64,000 nt of DNA from Thiosocius sp942490985 (GTDB lineage Bacteria > Pseudomonadota > Gammaproteobacteria > Chromatiales > Chromatiaceae), in assembly GCA_942490985.1 (NCBI GenBank), contig CALNYW010000005.1, forward strand, positions 186,001 through 250,000, given 5' to 3'. The notes under the pieces were generated by a model. It did no database searches. It worked only from the letters and a program-made list of their open reading frames with translations, and was not told the origin of the DNA. Below, one piece after another: positions 44,119 through 53,013 of this stretch. The first letter of the stretch is position 1, and every line of letters begins with the position of its first letter. The position numbers and the translations under genes were made by a program.

Positions 44119-45066
44119 CTATAGACCCAAGGATACGGAAGTCTGCGGCGGAGGAAATCTGAGGGCAGGAGAGAGCGCCTGTTGCAACGGTTGATACGGA
44201 TTGCCGATCAGCCGAAACGAACGCCAGCAATCCTGGATTTCGGGATCTCCCGAACGGACAACTCGCGCGTTCACGCGCCGGATTAGATCCCCAGTATCCA
44301 GTACTCCATTGCCCGACAAGATATCCAGCATGTACCGGGTAATCTTGGCCAAGGGCTGAATTTTGACGGCGTCACAAGCACCCAAAAAAGCGCCGCAGCG
44401 TGCTTCCATCACCCATTGCAGACCCATCGGCAGCGAGTATTCCTTATCCTGCGCCAGGCTGCTGCAAGACAGTGAAATCATTGTGCCGATAGGGGCCTGT
44501 TGGGGATGTGGCGCGACGTGTTTCCACCGAAAACCCTGGTAACCCGACCAGCCGCGGCTGCGCCCGTGGCCTACGTACATGGCCAGCGTACAGCCCTCGC
44601 TCAGTATCTCACCGAGTTCGGTATTGAGGACCTCGTCGGGGAAATGGCAGTGAAGCCTGCCGTTGTCGAAGCGATGGGCCGCGAGGGCCGCGCGAATGCG
44701 TTCGGCCCATTTGAGGTAAAAGGGTTTCATCATCGACAAAACCAGGGCTTTGTCCGGCAGATTCCGGGGTGCTTGTCGGACCATCCGCCACCATCGCGCA
44801 ACGGCGTCGGGATCATTGTAAAAAACGTATGAAACGACGGCTTGGCCAACCATGGGTCCCGGAAATGCTTCTGGCGGCGCGATGCCGTAGGGAACAAACA
44901 CCCAGACCCGGATCGGGACATCGGCCCGAAACACGGGGAGTCGCGAGAATTGCCGGGCGTCAGCCGGGATTTCTTCTATCTGGTCCCAGCTTTCCCACGA
45001 CAGCGATTCGCCAAGAACCGGCTGCAGGTGATCGTGGATTTCAGATGTGGAAACAATCCGGAGCAT
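44119..45066 (-). CDS. Caspase-fold (C25/CHAT-like) putative cysteine peptidase
   Basis: 315 residues. A hydrophobic strand followed by Gly-His-Gly (TLAMYVGHGRSRGWSGYQGF) near residue 165 and a Cys after another strand (GTMISLSCSSLAQ) near residue 203 have the spacing and context of the His-Cys dyad of caspase-fold peptidases such as gingipains or CHAT domains. The C-terminal half (MGLQWVMEARCGAFLGACDA) also fits this fold. There is no signal peptide, so the protein is probably cytoplasmic. It follows the 801-residue HExxH protein on the same strand after 62 bp, so the two may form one system. Substrate unknown. Confidence 0.6.
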   Translation of the reverse strand: MLRIVSTSEIHDHLQPVLGESLSWESWDQIEEIPADARQFSRLPVFRADVPIRVWVFVPYGIAPPEAFPGPMVGQAVVSYVFYNDPDAVARWWRMVRQAPRNLPDKALVLSMMKPFYLKWAERIRAALAAHRFDNGRLHCHFPDEVLNTELGEILSEGCTLAMYVGHGRSRGWSGYQGFRWKHVAPHPQQAPIGTMISLSCSSLAQDKEYSLPMGLQWVMEARCGAFLGACDAVKIQPLAKITRYMLDILSGNGVLDTGDLIRRVNARVVRSGDPEIQDCWRSFRLIGNPYQPLQQALSPALRFPPPQTSVSLGL

Positions 45067-45128
45067 CGATCGCGATGTTGGAGAAACGCTCGGACAGTTG
45101 CCGGCTGGTCGGGGAGTCTGCCAGTTGT

Positions 45129-47534
45129 CTAAGCACTTTGAACCATAACCTGATACGGATCCCAGGAGGCGGAGTCGTAGGAGATCGGGTTACCGTTCGT
45201 CCCTTCGATGCGCAAGTGATTGCGCGTGAACCAATGCATGATGATCTGGCCTTGCTGTTCGCGATTGAACTGCTCGAAATCGCCGTTGGCATTGTTCAAG
45301 GCACCATCAGCGTGCAGCCCAACGGCTCCTCCCTCGAAAAAGTCGCGCATGCGTCCGTCGTAGCGGTCTTCGATACACAGTTTCCGATGGACCACAACAT
45401 CGTCTCCCGCGTCGGGCGGCGCTACGAAAGTGATGTCGATGTCGCCGGTCACGTAATCGATCGTTCCGGATTGAATTCCCGGCCCCACGATATTCCCGGC
45501 TCCATCGTCGGTGCCTAGCGGATCACCGTCGGTATCGCCCGCAAAGACATTCAGTGAGTTGGGCGTAACAGGCGCAACGATGGAATCCGAGAAATTCGCC
45601 TCCGTGCCGTTTCCACTGCCGATACGATCTCCGGTAAATCCGAAATAGCCGTAGTTGTACGGATCATCGCTGCCGGGATCGGGTCGGGCGAATAAGGCTT
45701 CGGCGGCGTACATGCCGCCAATCTCTTTGTACTGCCAGACGTGAACCAGTTCGTGGATCAGGGTCGGGCGGTCGAAATTGTTGTCTTCGGGATCAAAATT
45801 AATGAGGTTTCCGGTGACAAACGCCCGCGATTCGGGATTCTTGGTTAAAAAATCCTGAACCCCAAAGACGATGTCGTTACCAGGGTCTTCGTTCGACAGA
45901 AAGATCAAGTCGTAGTCCAGGCTGTTTCCGAACGCGAGCCGCGCGTCTGCGATTTCCTCGTCGGTCATGCGGCGGTAGGTGCCCAGGGTGTCGAAAAATT
46001 TGAAAATGATCGCGTTGATCACATCGGCCTTCAGCCTGAAGGATGCCTCCAGAATCGCCAGGACCGCCTGGCCCAGTTCCAGCAGCGTGTCGACGACTTG
46101 ATCCAGGAACTCCTCTGCGGTCTCAATAATGACGGCTTCGAGCAGATCGTCGAGGGTTTGGCCGATATCGAACATCGCCTGGATGAACGTATTGAGTGCA
46201 TTGCGCGGATCGGTGACGACTTCCACCAGCATTTGGCCGATGGTCACGCCCATGTCCAGCGCGGCACGAATGATGTCCCCGCAGATTTCGAGCGCCTGAC
46301 CGACGCCCCAGCTGATCAGTTCCGCTATCGCCCGACCGCCCTGTATCAACCCCCGTGTAACGGCAAAAAAGTAATCCGGGACGCTGGTTGTCATAAAGTT
46401 GTAAAGGTAATAAACCGAATTGCCGATGTGGGCGGTGGCCTCTCCGATCATGAACCAGACCAGCTCTCCTGCGGTCCGGGCCCACTCGTACAAAGTCAGC
46501 AGTGCCTCGCCAATCGACTCCCAGGCACGGATGACCGCTTCGAACACAGCTGCGGTCTGGTCGGCCATCCAGTCCAGCACGTCGGTGAGGGTCGCCTCAG
46601 CAAATCGCAGGGCCAGCAGAGTACTGCGCCACAGGTTGCTGGCTGCGTTCTCGGCCAGGTTTAGGACGGCGTCCATGATTTCGCCCACCCGGCCCAGGTT
46701 GCGCACGATACCGGTCACCATGCGACGCAGGGCAAAGTAGGACTGGTTCACCACCGTTTCCATCAGGTCGAGAACGCGAAAGCCTGCGGCGAAGGCTGCT
46801 TCGACAAAGGTTGTAACTGCGTCGTAAGCCCAGTCGAAGACCGCCGCCACGAATTCGACCAACTCACGCCCGGCCTCGATCAGCGCCGCCAACAAGTTGG
46901 CCATCTGGTCGGCGGTCCATGTAACGACGTCTTCGAATAAATCAACTAGGGCCGCACCAACATCTGTAGCGGCGTCGAGGATGGCGTCGACCGCTTCGAG
47001 AATGGCATCGACGCCATCTTCTAGCGTATCTACCAGCCATTCACCTGCGTCACCGAGAGCGTCGACCACCGCGCCGGCGGTGTCAGAAGGCTTGATATTG
47101 TGCTTGCGCAGCACTTTTCCGGCGCTTTCGAGCCACAGGGCGATATCTGGCATGCTGCCACCGGCATCCATAAAGTCGCCCATCACGGGCCTGAGCTCGC
47201 TGCGCTTCAGCCCCGACATTTTTTGGATGAGAAAGAGTTTGCTGGCCTGACCACCGGCGTCCATCACACCGGCCAGCATTTGTTTGCGGGCGGGTGCTTC
47301 CAGCGCGATTCCGGTGTCGAACAGGCGGTCGGCTTCGACCAGAAACTGGCTTGTGTCGGTTTCGGTGGCGATCAGGCCGCGCGAAAAGTTGTATACCGCT
47401 TCGGGCGAGACTGCGGCGGCTTCCTGGAGCCGGGCGGGAACTTCTTGAGGCCCGATGTTTTGCCGACGGATTTGCCGACCGAGGCGTTGGGGATCGGTGA
47501 GGGAAAAATCGAGGGAATTTTGGGAAGTGGACAT
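45129..47534 (-). CDS. Long helical protein with C-terminal HExxH metallopeptidase-like region
   Basis: 801 residues. Residues about 140-520 form an almost unbroken array of amphipathic helices rich in Ala, Asp and Val with a roughly 11-residue rhythm (VDALGDAGEWLVDTLEDGVD, AILEAVDAILDAATDVGAAL, VDLFEDVVTWTADQMANLLA), like membrane-active or apolipoprotein-type proteins. The region near residue 590 has LIHELVHVWQYKEIGG, an HExxHxxQ motif like that of DUF4157 putative metallopeptidases. The tail contains acidic DGDPLGTDDGAG calcium-binding-like loops and HWFTRNHLRIEG. No signal peptide. It lies directly upstream of the caspase-fold gene. It could be a toxin or pore former with a protease-controlled partner; this is inference. 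Confidence 0.65.
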   Translation of the reverse strand: MSTSQNSLDFSLTDPQRLGRQIRRQNIGPQEVPARLQEAAAVSPEAVYNFSRGLIATETDTSQFLVEADRLFDTGIALEAPARKQMLAGVMDAGGQASKLFLIQKMSGLKRSELRPVMGDFMDAGGSMPDIALWLESAGKVLRKHNIKPSDTAGAVVDALGDAGEWLVDTLEDGVDAILEAVDAILDAATDVGAALVDLFEDVVTWTADQMANLLAALIEAGRELVEFVAAVFDWAYDAVTTFVEAAFAAGFRVLDLMETVVNQSYFALRRMVTGIVRNLGRVGEIMDAVLNLAENAASNLWRSTLLALRFAEATLTDVLDWMADQTAAVFEAVIRAWESIGEALLTLYEWARTAGELVWFMIGEATAHIGNSVYYLYNFMTTSVPDYFFAVTRGLIQGGRAIAELISWGVGQALEICGDIIRAALDMGVTIGQMLVEVVTDPRNALNTFIQAMFDIGQTLDDLLEAVIIETAEEFLDQVVDTLLELGQAVLAILEASFRLKADVINAIIFKFFDTLGTYRRMTDEEIADARLAFGNSLDYDLIFLSNEDPGNDIVFGVQDFLTKNPESRAFVTGNLINFDPEDNNFDRPTLIHELVHVWQYKEIGGMYAAEALFARPDPGSDDPYNYGYFGFTGDRIGSGNGTEANFSDSIVAPVTPNSLNVFAGDTDGDPLGTDDGAGNIVGPGIQSGTIDYVTGDIDITFVAPPDAGDDVVVHRKLCIEDRYDGRMRDFFEGGAVGLHADGALNNANGDFEQFNREQQGQIIMHWFTRNHLRIEGTNGNPISYDSASWDPYQVMVQSA

Positions 47535-47560
47535 GGGAATCAGGGATAGAAGGTCATAAT

Positions 47561-47710
47561 TGTTGAATTGCAGTCAGCATTGAGCCGCTTTTGCATCCAA
47601 GCTTGACCCGACCTTGAATTCCTATTTGCTTGAAACCTCGAAGAAATACAGAGTCGGAGGCGGTTCACGGAAAAATGAAACCCTGGGTCATACTGATATG
47701 CAAATCTACA
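47561..47710 (+). repeat. Family A intergenic element, copy 3
   Basis: 150 bp starting TGTTGAATTGCAGTCAGCAT TGAGCC and ending TGATATGCAAATCTACAGA. It shares GCTTTTGCATCCAAGCTTGA CCCGACC, TTGAAACCTCGAAGAAATAC and GGAGGCGGTTCACGG with the other copies. It lies 27 bp before the start of the 801-aa gene, where it may carry or disrupt its promoter. Confidence 0.8.
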
Positions 47711-47966
47711 GACGTTCCATCCAACAGCCCGCGCATGGGTTGTGACGGTAAGCGCTGCCAAAAAGATCGTGGCGATAGTGTTGGTGGATCCAGCAATCGA
47801 GCATTTCATCAGTGGTGTCTCCTGACGTTCGTCAACAATTTGCAGTTTTCAGGGCATCGTCTCGGCAGTTACGGTCTCGCCTCGGGAACCTGCGGATAGA
47901 TTCGCCATCTCTGGAGCACTGTGCGGTAATGGATTACCACCAGCCGTGTGAATTATTCACATTAGC
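47711..47966. other. Intergenic 256 bp, nothing recognised
   Basis: No gene or known motif seen between the family A element and the toxin-gene remnant. Confidence 0.4.
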
Positions 47967-48071
47967 GATCACTGTCACATTGCCGAGATAGAGCGGGGTT
48001 ACAACGTCACGACAGTTGTTCAACTGATGACCGACTTCATCGCCGAGGTCGAAAAGCGGAGTAAGCAATGA
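47967..48071 (+). pseudogene. tumE: TumE toxin gene remnant
   Basis: Encodes DHCHIAEIERGYNVTTVVQL MTDFIAEVEKRSKQ then TGA, matching the last 34 residues of the intact TumE at 61024-61308 (DHCHLDGIEQTYNFTTVDQL, MADFIAEIEKRRKQ). The first 60 codons are gone. As in the intact operon, its TGA overlaps the ATG of the next gene. Confidence 0.85.
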
Positions 48072-48761
48072 GAAGCGTGCTGACAATCACCCTGTCATCC
48101 GACTGGAATGCGAACCTGGAAAAAGCGGCGGCAACGATTCAGCGCGGGATTCACTCAGGCAAGTATCACGGCGAGGTATTGAACTGCGAATCGCCAGCAG
48201 TAATGTTCGGCAAACTGAGGGACCGCCGCTGAAACTTAGTACGTGAACTTCAACGTGCCGAAGAAGCAATCGGAGTACGGGAGATCGCTAGCCCGCATAT
48301 TGCACCAGTATCCGAGATGATCGCGCCGGACAGGTGCGGTCGGACGCCGCCCTGGAGCGACAATACCGCCTGGAGCGGTATTGCGCGCAAGCCCCGCAGG
48401 GGTGAGGCGCAGGGAAGCGCCGAACAGGACCATAGCCGTAGCTATGGGTTGAGTGAAGGGCAAGTGCAAGCGTGCCTGGACAAGCGAGGGCTCGGATAGA
48501 TCGGGGACGAGGGAACAAACTGTCACGTTTCAATCGTGCTCCAGAATTCGCTTTCGCCCCTTCGTCGTCGATTCGATTTCAGGCGTCCCCGATCGACTGG
48601 TGCAATATGCGGGCTAGACGTGTAAAGCGCGATGTGCGCCGGGTACATGACGATCCTAGCGGTATTGCTTGCGCTGGGTCTGATCGAGCGGACAGATATT
48701 GAGTTGATTGTCTGTCCATTCGGTGAGTTTCCACGTCGACATGCACATTAGGGCGGCGTGA
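48068..48761 (+). pseudogene. tumA: TumA-like antitoxin gene, nonsense-mutated and split by a MITE
   Basis: Before the insertion the frame matches the intact copy at 61305-61670 (SVLTITLSSDWNANLEKAAA, ESPAVMFGKLRDRR), except that TGA replaces the TGG codon of RRWNLVRE. After GVREIA the sequence is interrupted by the 322-bp element at 48292-48613 and then resumes with RRVKRDVRRVHDD. Small indels follow and the normal C-terminal stop context (GGCGGCGTGA) is preserved. It is clearly dead. Confidence 0.87.
48292..48613. mobile_element. 322-bp MITE with 18-bp perfect inverted ends and CTAG duplication
   Basis: The left end CCCGCATATTGCACCAGT (48292-48309) is the exact reverse complement of the right end (48596-48613). 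CTAG flanks it at 48288-48291 and 48614-48617. The uninterrupted paralogue at about 61530 has a single CTAG at the same place, which shows the empty site and proves a 4-bp target duplication. No transposase is encoded. A 4-bp YTAR-type target is typical of the IS5 group; that assignment is inference. A solo relic end lies at 15961. Confidence 0.92.
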
Positions 48762-48855
48762 CTAGACTACAGATCATGCAACGCGACTGAGCCGGCTTAA
48801 GCCATTTTCGACGATCCGGTGCACAGCCCACAGGCAACCGCTCAATCGGTTGTGT

Positions 48856-49431
48856 TCAGGGCGCCCTCTGCGCAATCAGCTGGGCACGGTTGCGTAAGCC
48901 CTTCGTCACGTCACCGACACAGCCTTCCTCCCGGTAGAGGCGCACCACCAGATCCGGAAACAGGCGGAGCAACTCGTTGCGCTGCAGGCGGAAGGCCGGA
49001 TTGCCTGGGCCGCCGTCGTCGACGCGATCTTCGGTAAAGGTCTGGTAGTAAAGCAACCCGCCCGGTCTGAGTGCTGCGGCGATTCTTGGACACAGCGGCC
49101 GGGCGAGGAAATGCCCGACGCAGATCACGTCGAAACTGTCGGGATCCGGTGGATGCGCCAGCACGTCACGTTCCTCGGCGAGGATCTCCGCTGTGGCGAC
49201 ACGCTGCCGTAGGCGGTCGATGGCGACACGCGACAGATCCCAGGCCCGGGTGCGAAAACCCAGCCCCGCGAGGTAGAGGGCGCTGCCACCGAGGCCACAC
49301 GCCAGATCGAGTGCCTCACCCGAAGCCGGCAGTAGGTGCGCGTTGTCGGTCAGCACCTCCAGTGGTGTCGCAGGGCCTTCGGTGCCTCGGTAGCGCTTGT
49401 CCCACTTCTTTCGGGTACCGGACGAATTCAT
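48856..49431 (-). CDS. Class I SAM-dependent methyltransferase
   Basis: The start is placed at the ATG ending at 49431 (MNSSGTRKKWDKRYRGTEGP), giving 191 residues; the open frame continues upstream without protein character. The SAM-binding motif I is EALDLACGLGGSALYLAGLG, followed by RAWDLSRVAIDRLRQR (acidic motif II) and FDVICVGHFLARPL (motif IV), then LRPGGLLYYQTFTEDR. It resembles TehB/TPMT-type small-molecule methyltransferases. The substrate is unknown. It is a single gene. Confidence 0.9.
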   Translation of the reverse strand: MNSSGTRKKWDKRYRGTEGPATPLEVLTDNAHLLPASGEALDLACGLGGSALYLAGLGFRTRAWDLSRVAIDRLRQRVATAEILAEERDVLAHPPDPDSFDVICVGHFLARPLCPRIAAALRPGGLLYYQTFTEDRVDDGGPGNPAFRLQRNELLRLFPDLVVRLYREEGCVGDVTKGLRNRAQLIAQRAP

Positions 49432-49645
49432 ACGACAAAGGTATCCCCCGGACCGGTTGACGTCCATTTCGCCTATTCGGCAACAGATGGCGTCGAACCC
49501 CGAAACCGCAGCGGTGCGCCAACACCCGAACAAGCTTCCCTGCCAGCCGAAAACGGCAACATGATCGCATCCTTGCGCTTTTGTGCTGCGACTCAAGTTG
49601 CCAGCCTATGGCGGAAGCACGCAACAGTCTGGGGAACTGGCGATT

Positions 49646-49860
49646 CAAACCGCCGCGAAAATCGAAACGACCCATTCTTTTCTCCCGCCAGCACCTAACC
49701 GACTGATCCCCGTAAGCATTCCCAACCCACTGCTTCATACTCGATTAAATTCTCTGTCAATTGGAAGGCGATCCGCTTGAGCCACCGTCCCAGGAAAAGG
49801 TTCGGCCAGGAGTGCAGCCCGGAGTGTTTATCTGCGGATTACAAGGAGTCAGAGATACGG
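49646..49860 (+). repeat. Family D intergenic repeat, copy 4
   Basis: Begins CAAACCGCCGCGAAAATCGA and includes ACGACCCATTCTTTTCTCCC, GCCAGCACCTAACCGACTGA, CATTCCCAACCCACTGCTTC, TTGAGCCACCGTCCCAGGAA and AAGGTTCGGCCAGGAGTG. It ends near CTGCGGATTACAAGGAGTCA GAG. Same orientation as the others. Confidence 0.82.
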
Positions 49861-49990
49861 GATAGCGGGTCGTCAACGATATCGATGACACCAAAGTCAC
49901 AGGAAGCGTCTTCACTCGTGCGTAGCGCGTGGATTGCGTGACGCGCGGTTCGCCAACCAGCGCGGCCAGGTTATCGATAGATGTACCCAG

Positions 49991-50362
49991 CTAGTCTCCA
50001 TAGTCCCCTACCCAAATCGCTAGCACGCGTGCGGTGAACATCACGACTGCGGCTGAACTAGCAAGCAAGACAAGCCCGATTATCCAGTACCAGAATCGAA
50101 TGAGCTTTCGTTTCGCCCGCGCAAAGAATCCCAGGTTTGCTTCCGGACGCTTTGGGACGCCGCTAAACGTCTCTACAAACGCATAGAAGCTGAGCATCCA
50201 TAAGAACCCCAAAATACTTGGGAACAAATACTTGTCGCCCTCAACTGACGTTGATGTGAAGGCAATGAAAATCGCATAAACAAAACACAACAGCGCAATG
50301 GCCAAAGAGGGCGCTGCCAATCGCTTTGCCGATTGAGCAATGGTCATCAGACGGTCAATCAT
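49991..50362 (-). CDS. Small membrane protein, unknown function
   Basis: The start at the ATG ending at 50362 (MIDRLMTIAQSAKRL) gives 123 residues. Three hydrophobic helices are seen: LAIALLCFVYAIFIAF, YLFPSILGFLWMLSFYAFV and FWYWIIGLVLLASSAAVVMF. No family recognised. It sits downstream of the TetR-type regulator gene on the same strand with a 109-bp gap. Confidence 0.65.
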   Translation of the reverse strand: MIDRLMTIAQSAKRLAAPSLAIALLCFVYAIFIAFTSTSVEGDKYLFPSILGFLWMLSFYAFVETFSGVPKRPEANLGFFARAKRKLIRFWYWIIGLVLLASSAAVVMFTARVLAIWVGDYGD

Positions 50363-50471
50363 CGAGTGAGTAATCCCTGGCCAAGACAAACAAGTCTTGA
50401 CTGTCACCGATGCCGAGAACGATTGATAGCCGCGTCATGATTAGGACTGCGCCCAGCGGGGCCATGAGTAC

Positions 50472-51086
50472 TCAGCGTCTGTTTGAACCGGGCCAGAAAC
50501 CAGCAGATTTTTCCGCCTTGCCAAGCAGGTTGCGAAGGCGCGAGCGCGCCTTCCTCTGGCCGGGAGTTCGGTCGCGACACCACTCGCGCAATGTGGCCAG
50601 AAAGATTCCCGTTAGCACGATCTCTTCGACTTCCCTGCGGCGCCCCCCGGCACCTAGTCCGGCCGCATCGCGCCAAAATTGAATCAGACGCGACAAATCA
50701 AAGACCATGGGCACCCAATGATGAATGTGTGGTGCATGTAGTTTGGATCCCAGCATCTGAGCAGTGACCTGATGAAACGGCGCGAGGCTATCGAACCAGC
50801 GCTGCATGATGATTTCCAGCCGCATGCTGACCGGCAATGCATCGATGTTATCGTCGTTGACAAGCATGGCATCCAAGGCCCGCGCAAACCAAGCGTTGGC
50901 AATGGCGTTGGTATCCGCGTAGTGGTGGCGAATCTCGTTTACGGACAACTTGCAACGAGTCGCCAAGTCACCGAAGCCCAAGTCGTACCAGTTATTTCTT
51001 TCGTGTGCTAGTGCCAAAGCGACGTCGAGTATTCGGTTGGCTTCGACTGCTTGAGGGTCTTGCCTACCATGCAGATCGTTATTCAT
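50472..51086 (-). CDS. TetR-like transcriptional regulator
   Basis: 204 residues. The N-terminus (RILDVALALAHERNNWYDLGFGDLATRCKLSVNEIRHHYADTNAIANAWFARA) fits a TetR helix-turn-helix with the usual Y.H/Y.. recognition helix end. The C-terminal domain is helical and would bind a ligand. The N-terminal similarity is moderate, so the assignment is likely rather than certain. The targets are unknown; it may control itself or the membrane protein next door. Confidence 0.7.
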   Translation of the reverse strand: MNNDLHGRQDPQAVEANRILDVALALAHERNNWYDLGFGDLATRCKLSVNEIRHHYADTNAIANAWFARALDAMLVNDDNIDALPVSMRLEIIMQRWFDSLAPFHQVTAQMLGSKLHAPHIHHWVPMVFDLSRLIQFWRDAAGLGAGGRRREVEEIVLTGIFLATLREWCRDRTPGQRKARSRLRNLLGKAEKSAGFWPGSNRR

Positions 51087-51262
51087 CGCACCGTCCTTCC
51101 GCCCGCCAGGCTTTTTTTGATTCGTGAAGGTTGCGGTTCAGGCAAACGAAATCAACAAGGCCGCGGGCCTGCTGATCATTTTTGCGGCAGGCATTTTCAG
51201 GCCGACGTAGCCTGCAGACGCTTCCCACGCGAATGGCAGTATGCCGCGGCTGCGTTTGCTAG

Positions 51263-51523
51263 TGGGCCATGCGGATAATTCTGTAATGCTCAGAGCCACT
51301 GTGCGGGTGCGAATCAAGACGCGTTTCGCAGGCAATGGTTATTCCCCTTGGCAAGAAACGCAACGCAGAGTCGCGGTCGCACAGGGGCTCCCGAAGGGCC
51401 GCGGCACAAGTGTCGTGGCCTGCGTTGCAGCCCTTGGAAAGGGCCTGCCATTCCCTGCGGACTGCGCCTTGCCCACAACACTTGTGCCACGGCTGAGCGT
51501 TACAGAATTATCCGCATGGCCCA
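51263..51523. mobile_element. 261-bp MITE with about 29-bp inverted ends and CTAG flanks
   Basis: TGGGCCATGCGGATAATTCT GTAATGCTC at the left is matched by the reverse complement at the right with a single mismatch. CTAG lies immediately outside at 51259-51262 and 51524-51527. Inside, GGCACAAGTGT and ACACTTGTGCC form a second inverted pair. No coding capacity. The ends differ from the MITE at 48292, so this is a different family with the same target preference. Confidence 0.88.
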
Positions 51524-52159
51524 CTAGGGACCAGGCATCGCTTCGAACTGATTGGCCCAGGTCTTGAACACCAACCAGGATCTGTGACCACCGTTTTCCC
51601 TTGTGGTTTCAGCCGACAAACTGCCTGACTGGCTGAAACCACCTTCGGTATTGTCCGGATCCCAGGTGATCGTACTCATATACCGCTGTTTGTAGGGATC
51701 TCCGTTGTTCTGGGCCAGGGTGACGTACTGATATGAGCATGAAGCGACAGCGCATATCCCCTCACCCACTTGATCGAACTTATCCAGGGTTTTGTTGTGC
51801 TTATAGATTTCAAGCTGATTGCCAGCCACACGACGCAACCACATACGATTTTTGATCGCATAGCGCACTTGACCGAGATCGTCGAGGACCTCGATCTTTA
51901 GCTGCAGTTCAAGGATCTCTTCGTCTTTGACCAGGGTAAGGAAGACATTCTGCGGAATCGTGGCCCAGGTGTTTTCATCCCGTGAAGTTAGCTCCCGAGC
52001 CTCGGATGCCAGACTCTGGAAGGTACCGGAAAACGGCAGCGGAAAACTCTTGCTCTCGCTGGCTTCAGCAACTGCCGTGACTGTCAGCGAAAGAAAGCCC
52101 AGGAAAAGGCCAAGGACGCTGCCAAGGCCGTCGCTACGCCGGAGTCTAACAAGTGTCAC
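51524..52159 (-). CDS. Secreted protein of unknown function whose stop comes from a MITE flank
   Basis: 211 residues with a signal peptide (GSVLGLFLGFLSLTVTAVAEA). The mature part (NRMWLRRVAGNQLEIYKHNK, CAVASCSYQYVTLAQNNGDP) is soluble and beta-rich with two cysteines. No family recognised. The stop codon TAG at 51524-51526 is part of the CTAG bordering the MITE. The C-terminus may therefore have been altered by the insertion, or the element may have landed on a natural stop. Confidence 0.7.
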   Translation of the reverse strand: MTLVRLRRSDGLGSVLGLFLGFLSLTVTAVAEASESKSFPLPFSGTFQSLASEARELTSRDENTWATIPQNVFLTLVKDEEILELQLKIEVLDDLGQVRYAIKNRMWLRRVAGNQLEIYKHNKTLDKFDQVGEGICAVASCSYQYVTLAQNNGDPYKQRYMSTITWDPDNTEGGFSQSGSLSAETTRENGGHRSWLVFKTWANQFEAMPGP

Positions 52160-52269
52160 GTTCGGCGCACCAAGAGCTGAAAAGCTGGCTAACGTTTAGC
52201 AAAATACGCCACTGCAGCGAAACGTGCGCTACGTTGCTACTGTGGCCCTGGTCACTTCTATGCACGCGT

Positions 52270-52722
52270 TTATCCTTCGGCCAGCAGCCGCTGAATGGTC
52301 CGCTCCCGGTAGTCGAAAATGCGCCTGAGCTGGTATCTGACCAACGGCAGGGCCGGCAGCCCGAGTGGACCCAGGGGCAGCCGGTATTCCACCCGGTCGT
52401 CCATCCGGGTGCCATCGCGCTCGCACCTAAACGTGTGGGTGTGGACCCACTGCGTGTATGGACCGCGCAGCTGTCGATCGACGAAGCGGTATGGCGGCTC
52501 CCAGTGGTCTATCGTCGTGAGCCAGCCGAACGGGACGCCGAACAGCCCGAGGCGGTACTCGATTGTCGCGCCCATCCGCATATCGACCGGCAGACGGCTG
52601 ACGATCCGAAAGCGCAGCGCCGGCGGCGTGATGCGTTCCAAATTGCCCGCATCGGCGAAGAACTCGAACACCTCCGCTATCGGCCTCGCAATCCAGGTGC
52701 TGCGTTCGAGCAGATGGGGCAT
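52270..52722 (-). CDS. SRPBCC (START-like) ligand-binding protein
   Basis: 150 residues. FERSTWIARPIAEVF-like start (LLERSTWIARPIAEVFEFFA DAGNLERITPP), a YRLGLFGVPFGWLTTIDHWE PP strand pair and an FVDRQLRGPYTQWVHTHTF segment are typical of SRPBCC family proteins related to polyketide cyclases and CoxG-like cell-division inhibitors. It binds a hydrophobic ligand; the identity is unknown. Single gene. Confidence 0.9.
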   Translation of the reverse strand: MPHLLERSTWIARPIAEVFEFFADAGNLERITPPALRFRIVSRLPVDMRMGATIEYRLGLFGVPFGWLTTIDHWEPPYRFVDRQLRGPYTQWVHTHTFRCERDGTRMDDRVEYRLPLGPLGLPALPLVRYQLRRIFDYRERTIQRLLAEG

Positions 52723-53013
52723 AGAACAACCTTCGCCAGTGTACCGTTCGGCGCTCAGCGCCCGAATCGAGCATGCAGCCGTCGCCGGGCCAGTCTCTTA
52801 CCCTGTGACACGTATTGCTGGTTCATGGTTCGGCTTAGGCCCTCGCATCAACACGCATGGTGCGATCCACGACCCCGTCGTCGCTGCTCAACAGACATAC
52901 CGAGCCCAAGCGCGCCCGTGACCCCATAAATCAGGAATTCACCACACACACACCTGTGCAGGGATTTGTTGCCAATCGATCGTCGGTGCGAATATCGGAG
53001 GTGATTCTCTCGC

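Noticed and set aside
48236..48526. Open frames across the MITE
   Set aside because: They lie in a non-coding mobile element with inverted ends and have no start or composition expected of a gene.
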